From: a virus
Strand: one strand, 5' to 3'
DNA length: 64,000 nucleotides
IMG/VR virus record: IMGVR_UViG_3300028794_000198
Coordinates: 26,049-90,048 of that record
A program made the translations under genes and the position numbers. Below the pieces are notes generated by a model that saw nothing but the letters and a program-made list of their open reading frames with translations, was not told where the DNA came from and ran no database searches. Positions 23,625-31,523 of the stretch are shown here, piece by piece. How positions within the stretch are numbered: position 1 is the first letter of the stretch; the number at the start of each line of letters is the position of its first letter.

Positions 23625-24272
23625 TTACGGGGTGGCAGCCTTGGCGGTCGCCTTGGCCGGCTTCTTGCGGGTGCTGGTCTTGGGTGCGGGTGTGGGCGGC
23701 GACGGGGCCATGGCGGCTGCGGCGGTCTGCTGCGCGTACCACTTGCCGCCGACGCTCGCCCCGCCGTGCACCTGCTTCTCGTGGGCCCGCAAGGCGCTGG
23801 TGGCCTTCTTGGCGTCCTGGAAGCGGGGCTTCACCTTCTTGCCGCAGGGGCAGCTCCAGCCGATCAGGCCGGAGCCTTTGTCGGCACCGAACCGGCTCGC
23901 CTTGTAGACGGCCCACTTGCTGGCCGTGGCCTTGGTGCCCTTCGCGGGGCAGGGCTTGGATCCGGTGAGGGTTCCGTCCTTGGCCCGGGTGGCGATCTGT
24001 CCGTTGCCGTGGCAGGTGGTGCAGTTCTCGTGGGTGATGCGGCGGATGGCCGCGGCCTTGCGGGAGGTGGTCACGTCGCGGTGGGTGTCGACCATGGGGG
24101 CGATGACCCGCAGCACCAGCCAGGTGCCGAGGCGGGCGTGGAGCGGGCCGCTGCGCGGGATTTTGACCCGCCGGGCGGGATGCGTGCGCCGGACGGCGGT
24201 CGCGGTGGTGCGGCGGCGCGCCGGGGCCTTGCGGCGGGCGGTCGGCCGCCTTGCGGAACGCTTCGCTGCCAT
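23625..24272 (-). CDS. Basic zinc-finger protein
   Basis: 215 residues. A very basic N-terminus (AAKRSARRPTARRKAPARRR), a CTTCHGNGQ knuckle near residue 84, a C2H2-type finger (CPCGKKVKPRFQDAKKATSALRAHEKQVH begins near residue 140) and a Lys/Ala/Pro tail. Likely DNA-binding. Similar proteins accompany Streptomyces conjugative plasmid genes. It sits next to the iteron array at 24320-24461, which makes it a candidate binder of those repeats. Confidence 0.65.
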   Translation of the reverse strand: MAAKRSARRPTARRKAPARRRTTATAVRRTHPARRVKIPRSGPLHARLGTWLVLRVIAPMVDTHRDVTTSRKAAAIRRITHENCTTCHGNGQIATRAKDGTLTGSKPCPAKGTKATASKWAVYKASRFGADKGSGLIGWSCPCGKKVKPRFQDAKKATSALRAHEKQVHGGASVGGKWYAQQTAAAAMAPSPPTPAPKTSTRKKPAKATAKAATP

Positions 24273-24319
24273 GATCGGGACTCCTTCTCAAGAACTTCAC
24301 ATATGTGGATCAATAGGGT

Positions 24320-24461
24320 GTCTATGGGCCGTCTTTGGCCCGACTAAGGCCCGTCTATGGCCCGGCTACCTGCGGTTCCTCTTGATCGCCCAGTCGGGCC
24401 ATAGACGGGGTGAAGACGGGGGTTAGGCGGCCCGTAGACGGGCCATAGTCGGGCCCAACAG
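24320..24461. repeat. Two opposed arrays of 11-bp iterons (consensus GWCTATGGCCC)
   Basis: Plus-strand units are contiguous at 24320-24330 GTCTATGGGCC, 24331-24341 GTCTTTGGCCC, 24342-24352 GACTAAGGCCC and 24353-24363 GTCTATGGCCC. On the minus strand, in exact 11-bp register, are 24450-24440 GACTATGGCCC, 24439-24429 GTCTACGGGCC, 24428-24418 GCCTAACCCCC, 24417-24407 GTCTTCACCCC and 24406-24396 GTCTATGGCCC. A ~30-bp unrelated segment separates the arrays. They overlap the last codons of the translocase gene. Iterons of this kind mark plasmid origins or transfer (clt/oriT-like) loci. Confidence 0.85.
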
Positions 24462-26522
24462 GCCTGCGGCGGCCTGCTCAACAGACTCTCGGGACCAGCC
24501 GCGGACCTGCGCCCGGCCATCCCACTCCTGACGGATCGCCGTCACCGACGGGGCATGCTTCCGAAGCAGCTGAGAGAGGCCGTTGGCGTCCATCTGCACG
24601 CCCGCCTCGCCGAGCGCGGGGAGCAGTTCCTCGGTCGTCGGCAGGAACGTCTTCGCGCCGAACGCCCGCAGCAGAACGGCGACCGTCGCCGCATCCTCCA
24701 CACCGCCCTGCTCGTCGAGAGCGACGAGGCGGTCGGCCAGGGACGCTTCGCCCGCCGCACCATCGCGGCGGATCACGTGCAGCAGGTTGGCGGCGGCGAG
24801 GCTGGCGTGGTCGAACCAGGGACGTCCGGCGTCCTTGCGGTCCTTGACGGCCTGCCGAATCTGGTCACGCTCGAACCGGTTCCACCGCCACAGCACGGGC
24901 CGGTCGAAGCCAGGGCCAGCGATGTAGAACTTGCCGGCGTCGTAGACCCGCTCGTCGTCGACGGCCGGACGCAGCCGGTCGGGACGGTATCCCGCCGCGG
25001 AGGCCCCCTTACCCAGGACAAGGGGGATGTCCTCGCTGCGCGCGGCGAGCATCACCCGGTAGGTGACGGCGCTGGCGATGGCGTCACCGAGGGAGTCTTG
25101 TGTGGCTTCCTGGGCGGCGAAGAGGAGGTAGACGCCGGTCTCGCGGCCGATGCGGAGGATCTCGATGGCGAGTTCCTTGGCTTCCTTGGGTAGGAAGATG
25201 AACTCGTCGATCAGGCCGAAGATGGCGGGCTCTTCGGGGGTGGGCTCCCACAGGTCGCCCATCTCCTTGGCCGACTTGACCTGATTGCGGGCCGAGGCGA
25301 TGTCGCGCAGCCAGCGCAGCTTCTCCGTGCACTCCTTCGGTCCACGGATCGGCGGCAGCGCCATGACCTCGGAGAACTCGCGGATTCCGTCCTTGACCGG
25401 GTCCATCTCGATGGCGATGGCGTCCCGGCATGCGGTGATGACCTCGGCGAGGCAGCGCAGCGCCCCCTTCGTCTTCGCCGACCCGGACGAACCGATGACC
25501 ATCATGAACATTCCGCGCAGGCGCATCTCCAGCAAGGTGCCGTCCATGCAGCGGCCGTACACCACCGCATCCTTCACCGACAGGCTGTTCGGCGAGTGCA
25601 CCGACGGCCGGGGCATGTCGGCGAACGGATCCGACTGCACGAGACGCAGCGTGAGGTGGGAGTTGTCCTCCGGGTCCGGCTCGCACAGGGTCTGCCCCTT
25701 GCCGATGCCGAAGTGGGAGTCCAGCTTGCTCATTACGGCGTTGACCTGCTCCGGCGCCGCCCCCTTGAGGACGACGTCGATCTCCCAGCCCCAGCCACGG
25801 TAGCCGAGCACGCGCACCGCGCGGGTGTCGATGCCCTCCCAGGCGAGCGCCCGGGTGACGCACTGCTCGACCTTGTCCGGCGACTGCGCAACCGCGAGCG
25901 GGAACGGCTCGTCGCTGGTCGGGTCGTCCTGCTCGGCGACGATCTGCTCGGGCGCAAGGCCGGTGTTGTTGAGCCGGTAGCGCCCGTACCAGGTGACGGC
26001 GGAGGCCACGGACAGGGCGAGCACGCCTGGCGTGATCCACCACGAGTCCGCGGCGGTCATGCCCGCTTCGGCGACGAGCGCCCACCAGCCGGCGAGGTTG
26101 AGTGCGGCCAGCGCGCCGGCGCCCCAGCCGAGGAACTTCCAGCGCCGGTGGCGGATCTCGGTGTTGCGGCGCCAGTCGGTCGACGAGGTGACGCCGCCGA
26201 TCGCCTCCTGATAGTCGTGGGAGCGCAGGTACCGCCAGCCGAGGAAGGAGACAGCGCCGGCGCCGGCGCCGAACCAGCGAGCCGCCGTCCAACTGCCGCG
26301 CACCGACAGGCCGACAGCGCGCCCGGTGGTCTTGGCGACGACCATGGCCGCGCTGCCGGTCTTCCGCAGTACCGGGTAGGCCGGCTCGTAGGGCAGGAGG
26401 ACGCCAGGCGCGATGTCGTCGTCGAGTTCCCCGGACAGGTCGTCGGGGACTTCGAGCTCGCCCGGGATCACCTTCGTCAGGTCCCAGCCGGGCGGGAGTT
26501 CCGGGTTCATCTCGAGGCTCAT
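24423..26522 (-). CDS. FtsK/SpoIIIE-type DNA translocase (TraB/TraSA-like)
   Basis: 699 residues. Two to three membrane segments at about 130-180, Walker A VIGSSGSAKTKG at 343-353, Walker B FGLIDEF near 430, and a C-terminal helical domain of DNA-contact size. This is the layout of Streptomyces conjugative translocases that move double-stranded DNA from plasmid to recipient, and of FtsK. The 3' end contains 11-bp iterons, and the stop is followed by more, recalling plasmids where the transfer locus adjoins tra. Overlaps the SpdB-like gene by 4 nt. Confidence 0.82.
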   Translation of the reverse strand: MSLEMNPELPPGWDLTKVIPGELEVPDDLSGELDDDIAPGVLLPYEPAYPVLRKTGSAAMVVAKTTGRAVGLSVRGSWTAARWFGAGAGAVSFLGWRYLRSHDYQEAIGGVTSSTDWRRNTEIRHRRWKFLGWGAGALAALNLAGWWALVAEAGMTAADSWWITPGVLALSVASAVTWYGRYRLNNTGLAPEQIVAEQDDPTSDEPFPLAVAQSPDKVEQCVTRALAWEGIDTRAVRVLGYRGWGWEIDVVLKGAAPEQVNAVMSKLDSHFGIGKGQTLCEPDPEDNSHLTLRLVQSDPFADMPRPSVHSPNSLSVKDAVVYGRCMDGTLLEMRLRGMFMMVIGSSGSAKTKGALRCLAEVITACRDAIAIEMDPVKDGIREFSEVMALPPIRGPKECTEKLRWLRDIASARNQVKSAKEMGDLWEPTPEEPAIFGLIDEFIFLPKEAKELAIEILRIGRETGVYLLFAAQEATQDSLGDAIASAVTYRVMLAARSEDIPLVLGKGASAAGYRPDRLRPAVDDERVYDAGKFYIAGPGFDRPVLWRWNRFERDQIRQAVKDRKDAGRPWFDHASLAAANLLHVIRRDGAAGEASLADRLVALDEQGGVEDAATVAVLLRAFGAKTFLPTTEELLPALGEAGVQMDANGLSQLLRKHAPSVTAIRQEWDGRAQVRGWSRESVEQAAAGLLGPTMARLRAA

Positions 26523-27820
26523 GACGGGTCCTTCTGGGTGCTCTGCTCAAGGCGTGCCTGAGTGCGGGCGATAGGGCTGGGCGGCTGGCTGTCGCCGGCC
26601 CGTCGGACGGGCGGAGTGCCGCCGTTGTTGCGGCGCCCGTCGGGGGCGTTCGGGTCACGCTTGGAGCGGGGACCCTTTTGGGATTCGATCAGCGAGAACT
26701 CGCCGAAAACGGGCGCTTCAGTGACGGTCCGCATGTGGGCCTGTGCGGCGCGCGACTGAGCTTCGATTTCGGGACGGATTCCGACCGTCTTGCAGCCGGT
26801 AACGAGGAACCAGGACTCGGCCCAGATCTGGTCCGTGACGAACCTGGAACCGCGCGCGGAACGGATCGCGTCAGCGACCTGCCACACGTCGCCGTGCGTC
26901 GCCTCGCGGTCGGCGTCCTTGCGGGTCTGCTCCTCCTCGGCGGCCTTCTCGCGGGCCACCCTCTCGGCTGCCGCTTTCGTATCGGCAGCCTGCTTCTCGG
27001 CGCGCGCCTTCTCGCGGGCGGCGTCCGCCTGGGCCTTGGCGCGCTCGGCAGCCCGGCGCTCACGGCCGGATGGGATCCCGTCGACCTTCTGCGCGATGCC
27101 GTGCTCGTAGGTCATCAGCACGATCGGTCCACCGAGGGAAGCGATCGCGCCGATGATGCCGGCGTTGAGGCCGATCGCCGGGTCGGTCATGCCGCCGTAC
27201 AGGTTGACGGCTGCGGCGATCACGGCGCCAACCATGATGCCGACGCGGTAGGGGCGAACGTCGCGCCGGTGGGCAACCGCCCATGCGGCGCCGAACGCGA
27301 GGACGAGGGCGAAGCCTTCGAGCAGTGCCGGGGCAGCGATGAGGAACTTGCGGTGCGGGTCCCAGAAGTGCATGAACTGCACCGGCGCTGCGATCACCAA
27401 GCCGACGGCATAGATGCCGCGGGCGCCCCACTTCCACCAGCGCTCCGAACGCTTCTGCTCCTTGGCGATCCGCACCTCCAGAGCTTCCGCCTCAGCCTCG
27501 GCCGCGTCTGCCTTCTCCCGATCCGCTTCGGCCTTGGCGGCTTCGGCGGCCTTCTTGGCGAGGTAGACGTCGTGGTCGGCCTGCTTCCTCTCCTGGGCCA
27601 GGCGGGCTCGCTCGTTGGTGAGCCGTTCTTTTTCGGCTTGTTCGGCGGCGAGGATCTCGGCAGCCTTCGCCTCGCCTTCAGCCTTGATGCGTAGCGCGTC
27701 GGCTTCAGCAGCAGCCCGGGTGCGGATCGCCTCCGCCTCGGCCAGCGCGCGCGGGTCGAACCGCGGCTCGGGCGAGGCCAGCGGCGAGCCGTTGACCTTC
27801 TTCTCGACGGAGGTTGTCAC
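26519..27820 (-). CDS. DUF2637/SpdB-like membrane coiled-coil protein
   Basis: 433 residues. A long Ala/Glu/Lys coiled coil (about 25-125), four hydrophobic segments between ~135 and 240 (IYAVGLVIAAPVQFMHFW onward) typical of DUF2637, a second coiled coil (~255-310), and a polar tail. DUF2637/SpdB proteins work in intramycelial spread of Streptomyces plasmids. Directly upstream of and coupled to the translocase gene. Confidence 0.75.
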   Translation of the reverse strand: MTTSVEKKVNGSPLASPEPRFDPRALAEAEAIRTRAAAEADALRIKAEGEAKAAEILAAEQAEKERLTNERARLAQERKQADHDVYLAKKAAEAAKAEADREKADAAEAEAEALEVRIAKEQKRSERWWKWGARGIYAVGLVIAAPVQFMHFWDPHRKFLIAAPALLEGFALVLAFGAAWAVAHRRDVRPYRVGIMVGAVIAAAVNLYGGMTDPAIGLNAGIIGAIASLGGPIVLMTYEHGIAQKVDGIPSGRERRAAERAKAQADAAREKARAEKQAADTKAAAERVAREKAAEEEQTRKDADREATHGDVWQVADAIRSARGSRFVTDQIWAESWFLVTGCKTVGIRPEIEAQSRAAQAHMRTVTEAPVFGEFSLIESQKGPRSKRDPNAPDGRRNNGGTPPVRRAGDSQPPSPIARTQARLEQSTQKDPS

Positions 27821-27838
27821 GATCGGGTCCTTTCGGAT

Positions 27839-28042
27839 TCAGCCGCGCGGGGCGGCGCGGTGGGCGATGAACGTTGCGGTGGCGTTGGCCGCGCTGTAGG
27901 CGGTCGCGTAGAACACGGCGACAGCTGCGGCGACCGTGACGACGGTGGGGGCGCCGAGCGTGCTGACGGCGGTCAAGGTGACGGAGGCGACCAGGGCGGA
28001 TGCGACGCCGATCGCAACCAGGACGAGACGGTTCAGGCACAT
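27839..28042 (-). CDS. Small membrane protein (spread-type)
   Basis: 67 residues from MCLNRLVLVAIGVASALV, with two hydrophobic helices covering most of the chain. Short membrane proteins of this kind accompany spd genes on Streptomyces plasmids. Exact role unknown. Confidence 0.55.
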   Translation of the reverse strand: MCLNRLVLVAIGVASALVASVTLTAVSTLGAPTVVTVAAAVAVFYATAYSAANATATFIAHRAAPRG

Positions 28043-28043
28043 G

Positions 28044-28241
28044 TCAGCCCCTCCCCCGCCGGGTCGTCTTGCGCCAGCCGAAGCCGCCGGGGAGGTTCCA
28101 CGACGTGGTACGACGGCCGGTCGAACTGCGGGTGTAGTGCGGCGTGTTCTTGCCGCCCAACGTGATCGACCAGCTGTGCAGGCCGATGTTGACGCGGACA
28201 CCGGGCAGGACCCGGAAGGACTTGCGGAAGGTGATCGGCAT
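28044..28241 (-). CDS. DUF4236-like protein
   Basis: 65 residues. FRKSFRVLPGVRVNIGLHSWSITLGG and the RRTTSWNLPGGFGWR ending match the DUF4236 pattern (F-R-x-S-F...G-V-R-x-N). Family function unknown; common on actinobacterial mobile DNA. Confidence 0.72.
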   Translation of the reverse strand: MPITFRKSFRVLPGVRVNIGLHSWSITLGGKNTPHYTRSSTGRRTTSWNLPGGFGWRKTTRRGRG

Positions 28242-28519
28242 CAGACCGTCTCCGATCCGAGCGGCACCGGCGTGAAGCCGACCTCGCCGTCCACCTTGTC
28301 CGGGAAGTCAGGGCCCGCGACCTGGTGCGATCGCATCCGGTAAGGGCGCTGCAGCCGCCACACCATCGGCGTGTAGTCGAAGGCCACGGTGTAACCGTCG
28401 GCGGTCGGCCAGTCCAGTTCGGAGGCGGCGCGGACTGCGTCGGTCGGGTCGGCGGCGCGAACCCACTCGGTGTAGACGCCGGACGGGCGGGTCGGCCAGG
28501 TCACGCTGTACTTCTTCAT
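28241..28519 (-). CDS. Hypothetical protein
   Basis: 92 residues from MKKYSVTWPTRPSGVYTEW. The VRAADPTDAVRAASEL region resembles small DUF3085-like or sensory proteins, but no family is certain. One-base overlap with the DUF4236-like gene. Confidence 0.5.
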   Translation of the reverse strand: MKKYSVTWPTRPSGVYTEWVRAADPTDAVRAASELDWPTADGYTVAFDYTPMVWRLQRPYRMRSHQVAGPDFPDKVDGEVGFTPVPLGSETV

Positions 28520-28554
28520 GCGGTGCTCCTCTCAGGGGTGGGGTCGGGGGCCGC

Positions 28555-28728
28555 TCAGCCGCCGATTTCCTTCAGGTAGGCCTTGGCCTCGCTCTTCGAG
28601 ACCTCCAGGCAGGTGGCGACGATCGTTGCGTCGGCGTCGGGGTTGACCTCCCGGATCGCCTCGATGCGGCGGATGTGCTCGTCGTGCCGGACCGGGTTCT
28701 GCGGCACGTTGCGGTTGAACAGGCCCAT
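28555..28728 (-). CDS. Small helical protein (57 aa)
   Basis: ATG start with AGGAACC upstream. MGLFNRNVPQNPVRHDEHI, then RIEAIREVNPDADATIVA and CLEVSKSEAKAYLKEI resemble a short HTH-like helical protein. Function unknown. Confidence 0.55.
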   Translation of the reverse strand: MGLFNRNVPQNPVRHDEHIRRIEAIREVNPDADATIVATCLEVSKSEAKAYLKEIGG

Positions 28729-28740
28729 ATCGGGTTCCTC

Positions 28741-29037
28741 TCAGGCGGGCGCGCCGGTGCGCGCCTTGTGGAATTCGCGGATGAACTCGTCGGTGAGCCC
28801 GGCGCCGAGTGCGGCCCCGACCGGGCCGATCCCGGTCACGTCAGCGGCCCACAGCTCCAGCCACGCCATACGGGTGGCGGCGTAGTTGATGACCGGGCGC
28901 ATGCAGCGGATCGCGAACACGACCGCCCCGAGCGCGCACATGACGGTCAGGGCGAGGGCCCGCAGCGCCCACCGGCCCGCGAACCGGGCAGCGAGATGCA
29001 GCCGACCGGGCTTCGCGGTGATCAGGTACGGGCGCAT
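28741..29037 (-). CDS. Membrane-anchored small protein
   Basis: 98 residues from MRPYLITAKPGRLHLA. One strong membrane helix (LRALALTVMCALGAVVFAI) and a C-terminal amphipathic part. Part of the transfer-like operon. Unknown function. Confidence 0.55.
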   Translation of the reverse strand: MRPYLITAKPGRLHLAARFAGRWALRALALTVMCALGAVVFAIRCMRPVINYAATRMAWLELWAADVTGIGPVGAALGAGLTDEFIREFHKARTGAPA

Positions 29038-29054
29038 GCGGACTCCTCTCGGGG

Positions 29055-29567
29055 TCAGGCGATGGTGTGGATGGGTGCGCGCCGGGCCACACGAACGGGT
29101 CCGGCGGCGGGGTTGAGGTGGGCGGCGAGGCGCTCCAGTTCGCAGGCCTGGGCTTCGCCGTCGTCCCACTGCGCGTCGTACTGCTCCAGCTCGGCGGCCG
29201 GGAGCCGGGACAAGGCTTCTTCGGTGCGGAACTTTTCGACCCGCCGCACGCCCGGTCGCAGCATCTGCGCGGCGTGCACGAGTTCGTGAATGACGGTCTT
29301 GTCGACCTCGGACGCGTCGTAGAGGTGGGCTTGGGCGTTGACGACGGCGAGGACCCGGTCGAGGCCGTACAAGGTGCAGCCGTACAGGCCGTCGTCGTCA
29401 CCGGCGAGGAGGCGGGTGAAGTAGGTGCCGGTGACGAGGAGTTCCACCCCGAGCAGGCGCACACCCATCTCGCTCTCGACGAGCGCGGCGGCCTGGTCGG
29501 CAATGGCGCACACCCGGTCCAGGACTGGGCGTCGGGCCGGGCCGATGGCGTAGGCGTTGACCTGCAC
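29055..29567 (-). CDS. Zincin-like metalloprotease-fold protein
   Basis: 170 residues. KTVIHELVHAAQML contains HExxH at about residue 94-98, as in gluzincin/zincin metallopeptidases of the small DUF-type class found on actinobacterial elements. A third metal ligand is not obvious. It could be an active protease or a binding remnant; substrate unknown. Confidence 0.6.
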   Translation of the reverse strand: MQVNAYAIGPARRPVLDRVCAIADQAAALVESEMGVRLLGVELLVTGTYFTRLLAGDDDGLYGCTLYGLDRVLAVVNAQAHLYDASEVDKTVIHELVHAAQMLRPGVRRVEKFRTEEALSRLPAAELEQYDAQWDDGEAQACELERLAAHLNPAAGPVRVARRAPIHTIA

Positions 29568-29596
29568 GGGGGGCTCCTCTCGGGGTTGGGGGTCGG

Positions 29597-29782
29597 TCAG
29601 TTGCCGGGCTTGAGCTCGTCGGCGGTGTAGCCGCGGTAGCCGAGGACGGCCTCCTTGACGCGCCCGTCGATGCCCTTGACGGCGAGTTCACCGCCGGACT
29701 TGGAGCCGTCGTCGACGACCGTGCCGGTCTTGCCCTTCGCGTCGCCGGTGGTGACGGTGACCTTGTCGCCCTTGCGGAACAT
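29597..29782 (-). CDS. KOW-like small basic protein
   Basis: 61 residues from MFRKGDKVTVTTGDAKGKTGTVVDD. This K-G-D-x-V-x-V...G-K-x-G-x-V is the KOW/SH3 barrel signature seen in ribosomal and NusG proteins. Possible nucleic-acid binder. Confidence 0.6.
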   Translation of the reverse strand: MFRKGDKVTVTTGDAKGKTGTVVDDGSKSGGELAVKGIDGRVKEAVLGYRGYTADELKPGN

Positions 29783-29882
29783 GCGGGACTCCTTCGGTTC
29801 GGTGAATGGATGTGCTGGTGCCGGTCGTGCTGGGCGCCGCACCGTGGGGGCGATGCGGTCCCCGGCAGGACCAGGGGGTGGA

Positions 29883-29927
29883 GCCGTGGCGGCGAGGCCG
29901 CGGGGGAACGAATCCCACCGCCACGGC
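29883..29927 (-). terminator. Hairpin after the 29941-30087 gene
   Basis: GCCGTGGCGG / CCGCCACGGC, ten perfect pairs with a 25-nt loop. A very similar CCACGGCGG-type stem recurs at 30856-30899. Confidence 0.55.
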
Positions 29928-29940
29928 GATCAGGGGCCGC

Positions 29941-30087
29941 TCACCAGTACTTGGCGTCGGCGGGGTCGATCTTCGGCAGCTTCCGGGCCGTCTTGCGCAG
30001 GGCGTCCGCTTCACGCTTGGCGCGGGCGACTGCGGCGGGGTCGGGCTTCCGTGGCGGGGGCGCGTCGTCGCGCTTGCGGCCGAACAT
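29941..30087 (-). CDS. Small basic protein (48 aa)
   Basis: MFGRKRDDAPPPRKPDPAA followed by a basic helix (ARAKREADALRKTARKLPK). The ATG overlaps the stop of the FtsK-gamma-like gene. Unknown function. Confidence 0.5.
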   Translation of the reverse strand: MFGRKRDDAPPPRKPDPAAVARAKREADALRKTARKLPKIDPADAKYW

Positions 30088-30305
30088 CACAGGTAGCTCC
30101 CCGGGTCGGCCGCGACGAGCACCTCGCGCGACAGGTCACCCTGGGCCGGGCCGACCACACTGTCCGCCTCCAGCAGATCCAGCAGCCGGCAGGCCGTCTG
30201 GTAGCCGACTCGGAGACGCCGCTGCAGGCTCGTCACCGACGCGGACTGGAAGTAGATGACGTGGGTGCGGGCCTCGGCCAGCAGCTCCGGTGTCACGGCG
30301 GCCAT
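30087..30305 (-). CDS. Stand-alone FtsK-gamma-like winged helix
   Basis: 72 residues. ASVTSLQRRLRVGYQTACRLL, then VVGPAQGDLSREVLV closely follow the C-terminal gamma domain of FtsK/SpoIIIE (LQRRLRIGYxRAxRLxDxLExxGxVGP...). That domain reads directional sequences (KOPS/SRS) and steers the motor. Here it is a separate gene about 3.6 kb upstream of the translocase gene, whose own protein lacks an obvious gamma domain. Confidence 0.78.
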   Translation of the reverse strand: MAAVTPELLAEARTHVIYFQSASVTSLQRRLRVGYQTACRLLDLLEADSVVGPAQGDLSREVLVAADPGSYL

Positions 30306-30514
30306 CAGGCAGCTGCCGGGTAGTTGAAGCCGTCGAGCTCGGCAAGCAGGTCGGCGTCGGCGGCGAGCCGGATCTCCGCCCGACGGGCCTTGCTGGCGGC
30401 GGCGTACTCGGTGAACACGTCGGAGATCGACAGGACCGTCGGGACGAGCACCAGGGCGCGGTCGGCGCCGCCCGTCAACGTGGCGTGATCGGCGGAGAGC
30501 AGGAAGGGGGACAT
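30305..30514 (-). CDS. Hypothetical protein
   Basis: 69 residues from MSPFLLSADHATLTGG. Acidic, helical C-terminal half. Overlaps the gamma-domain gene by one base. Unknown. Confidence 0.5.
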   Translation of the reverse strand: MSPFLLSADHATLTGGADRALVLVPTVLSISDVFTEYAAASKARRAEIRLAADADLLAELDGFNYPAAA

Positions 30515-30561
30515 GGCGGGGGACCTTTCAGGTCGCAGAGAACGTGGAAGGGGGGCGGGGG

Positions 30562-30822
30562 TCAGGCGGTGCGGCGGCTGGGCAGCCACAGGCGGCGCTT
30601 GGGCTCGGGCTCGACGGGCGCGACCGCCTTCGGCTGCTGCAAGGCGTCGGCGATCCGGGCGAGCTGGATGTTGGTGGCCTGCTGCTCGGAGACCAGCGCG
30701 AGCAGGGCGTACAGGACGGCCTGCTGCTCGCCTTCCGTGCTGGTGATGCGGAGGCCATGACCGTCCCTGCCGTCGAGGCGGCGCCGCACGGTGGTCAGGT
30801 GCTGCTCGGTGGTTCCGGACAT
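30562..30822 (-). CDS. Hypothetical helical protein
   Basis: 86 residues. HLTTVRRRLDGRDGH and a long helix (EQQAVLYALLALVSEQQATN) with a Pro-rich tail. Unknown function. Confidence 0.5.
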   Translation of the reverse strand: MSGTTEQHLTTVRRRLDGRDGHGLRITSTEGEQQAVLYALLALVSEQQATNIQLARIADALQQPKAVAPVEPEPKRRLWLPSRRTA

Positions 30823-30855
30823 GAGGGGACTCCCATTGGTGGGGCGAAGGTGGAT

Positions 30856-30899
30856 GCCACGGCGGCGGGACGGGGGGATTGTCGAACCGCCGCCGTGGC
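30856..30899 (-). terminator. Strong hairpin terminator or attenuator
   Basis: Thirteen perfect pairs, GCCACGGCGGCGG / CCGCCGCCGTGGC, between the genes ending at 30910 and starting at 30822. Confidence 0.6.
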
Positions 30900-30909
30900 G
30901 GTCTAGGGG

Positions 30910-30990
30910 TTAGGCCTTCGGCCGGGTCTCGGACTCCCGGTTGGCCTTGGCGACCTTCCGGGAGAGTTCGGCGCGCTCTGAGTCAGTCAC
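30910..30990 (-). CDS. Tiny basic peptide (26 aa)
   Basis: GTG start overlapping the end of the upstream gene. MTDSERAELSRKVAKAN then a polar tail. Kept because of the coupling; could be spurious. Confidence 0.35.
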   Translation of the reverse strand: MTDSERAELSRKVAKANRESETRPKA

Positions 30991-31162
30991 CGGACTCACC
31001 GTCCGGCAGGAACTTGCCGCCGTCGCGGTGCGCATAGCTGACGTAGACGCCTTTTACGAGTGGGGCGCGGACGATGGCCATCAAGTCATCAGGCCAATAG
31101 CCGAGGAACACCTCGTCCACGCTGGCCGCCAACTCCTCCTCCGGCGACGGGTCGGCAGTCAC
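30983..31162 (-). CDS. Small acidic protein (59 aa)
   Basis: GTG start in a GTGA overlap. VTADPSPEEELAASVDE, then FLGYWPDDLMAIVRAPLVKG and a C-terminal Asp-rich end. Unknown. Confidence 0.5.
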   Translation of the reverse strand: MTADPSPEEELAASVDEVFLGYWPDDLMAIVRAPLVKGVYVSYAHRDGGKFLPDGESGD

Positions 31163-31353
31163 GGCGCCACCACCGTCAACTGCGGGGTGCCAACCTTGTA
31201 GGCGACGAAGCCGGTGGCGAGCCGCTGCCCGGTCGCAGCGTCGGCGACCGCGATCCGCAGCAGCGGGCCGCCGTCGAGAGGCTCGGCAATCGCGCCGATC
31301 ACCTCGTCGGCCTTCGCCTGCGCCGCCGTCAGGCGTGCCAGGTCGGCGGTCAC
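31159..31353 (-). CDS. Hypothetical protein (64 aa)
   Basis: VTADLARLTAAQAKADEVIG followed by a beta-rich half (PLLRIAVADAATGQRLATG). Coupled on both sides. Confidence 0.5.
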   Translation of the reverse strand: MTADLARLTAAQAKADEVIGAIAEPLDGGPLLRIAVADAATGQRLATGFVAYKVGTPQLTVVAP

Positions 31354-31523
31354 GACTCGGCCTCGACGTCCGGGACGACGACCAGGAAGCGGTCGGTACG
31401 GATGTCCTGCACGACGGTCGCCGGGACGCCCTGGTCGCGGAACTGCTTCGCCTGCTCCTCCGCGGGCCAGGAGCCGCGCGGGTGGGAGGCCGGCGAGGTG
31501 GCGAGAACCTTGCGGCCGGTCAC
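31350..31523 (-). CDS. Hypothetical protein (57 aa)
   Basis: VTGRKVLATSPASHPRGSW, then a helix (EEQAKQFRDQG) and two strands. Coupled to both neighbours; unknown. Confidence 0.5.
   Translation of the reverse strand: MTGRKVLATSPASHPRGSWPAEEQAKQFRDQGVPATVVQDIRTDRFLVVVPDVEAES

Noticed and set aside
24320-24461. Part of the same repeat system as 60.9-61.6 kb, because both contain CCGACT
   Set aside because: The 24.3-kb repeats have a strict 11-bp period and extended GGCCC; the shared five or six bases in GC-rich DNA are not enough to link them.
25084-26658. 524-codon minus-strand frame overlapping the translocase
   Set aside because: Same strand, other frame; Arg-rich shadow of the FtsK-like gene with Walker motifs.
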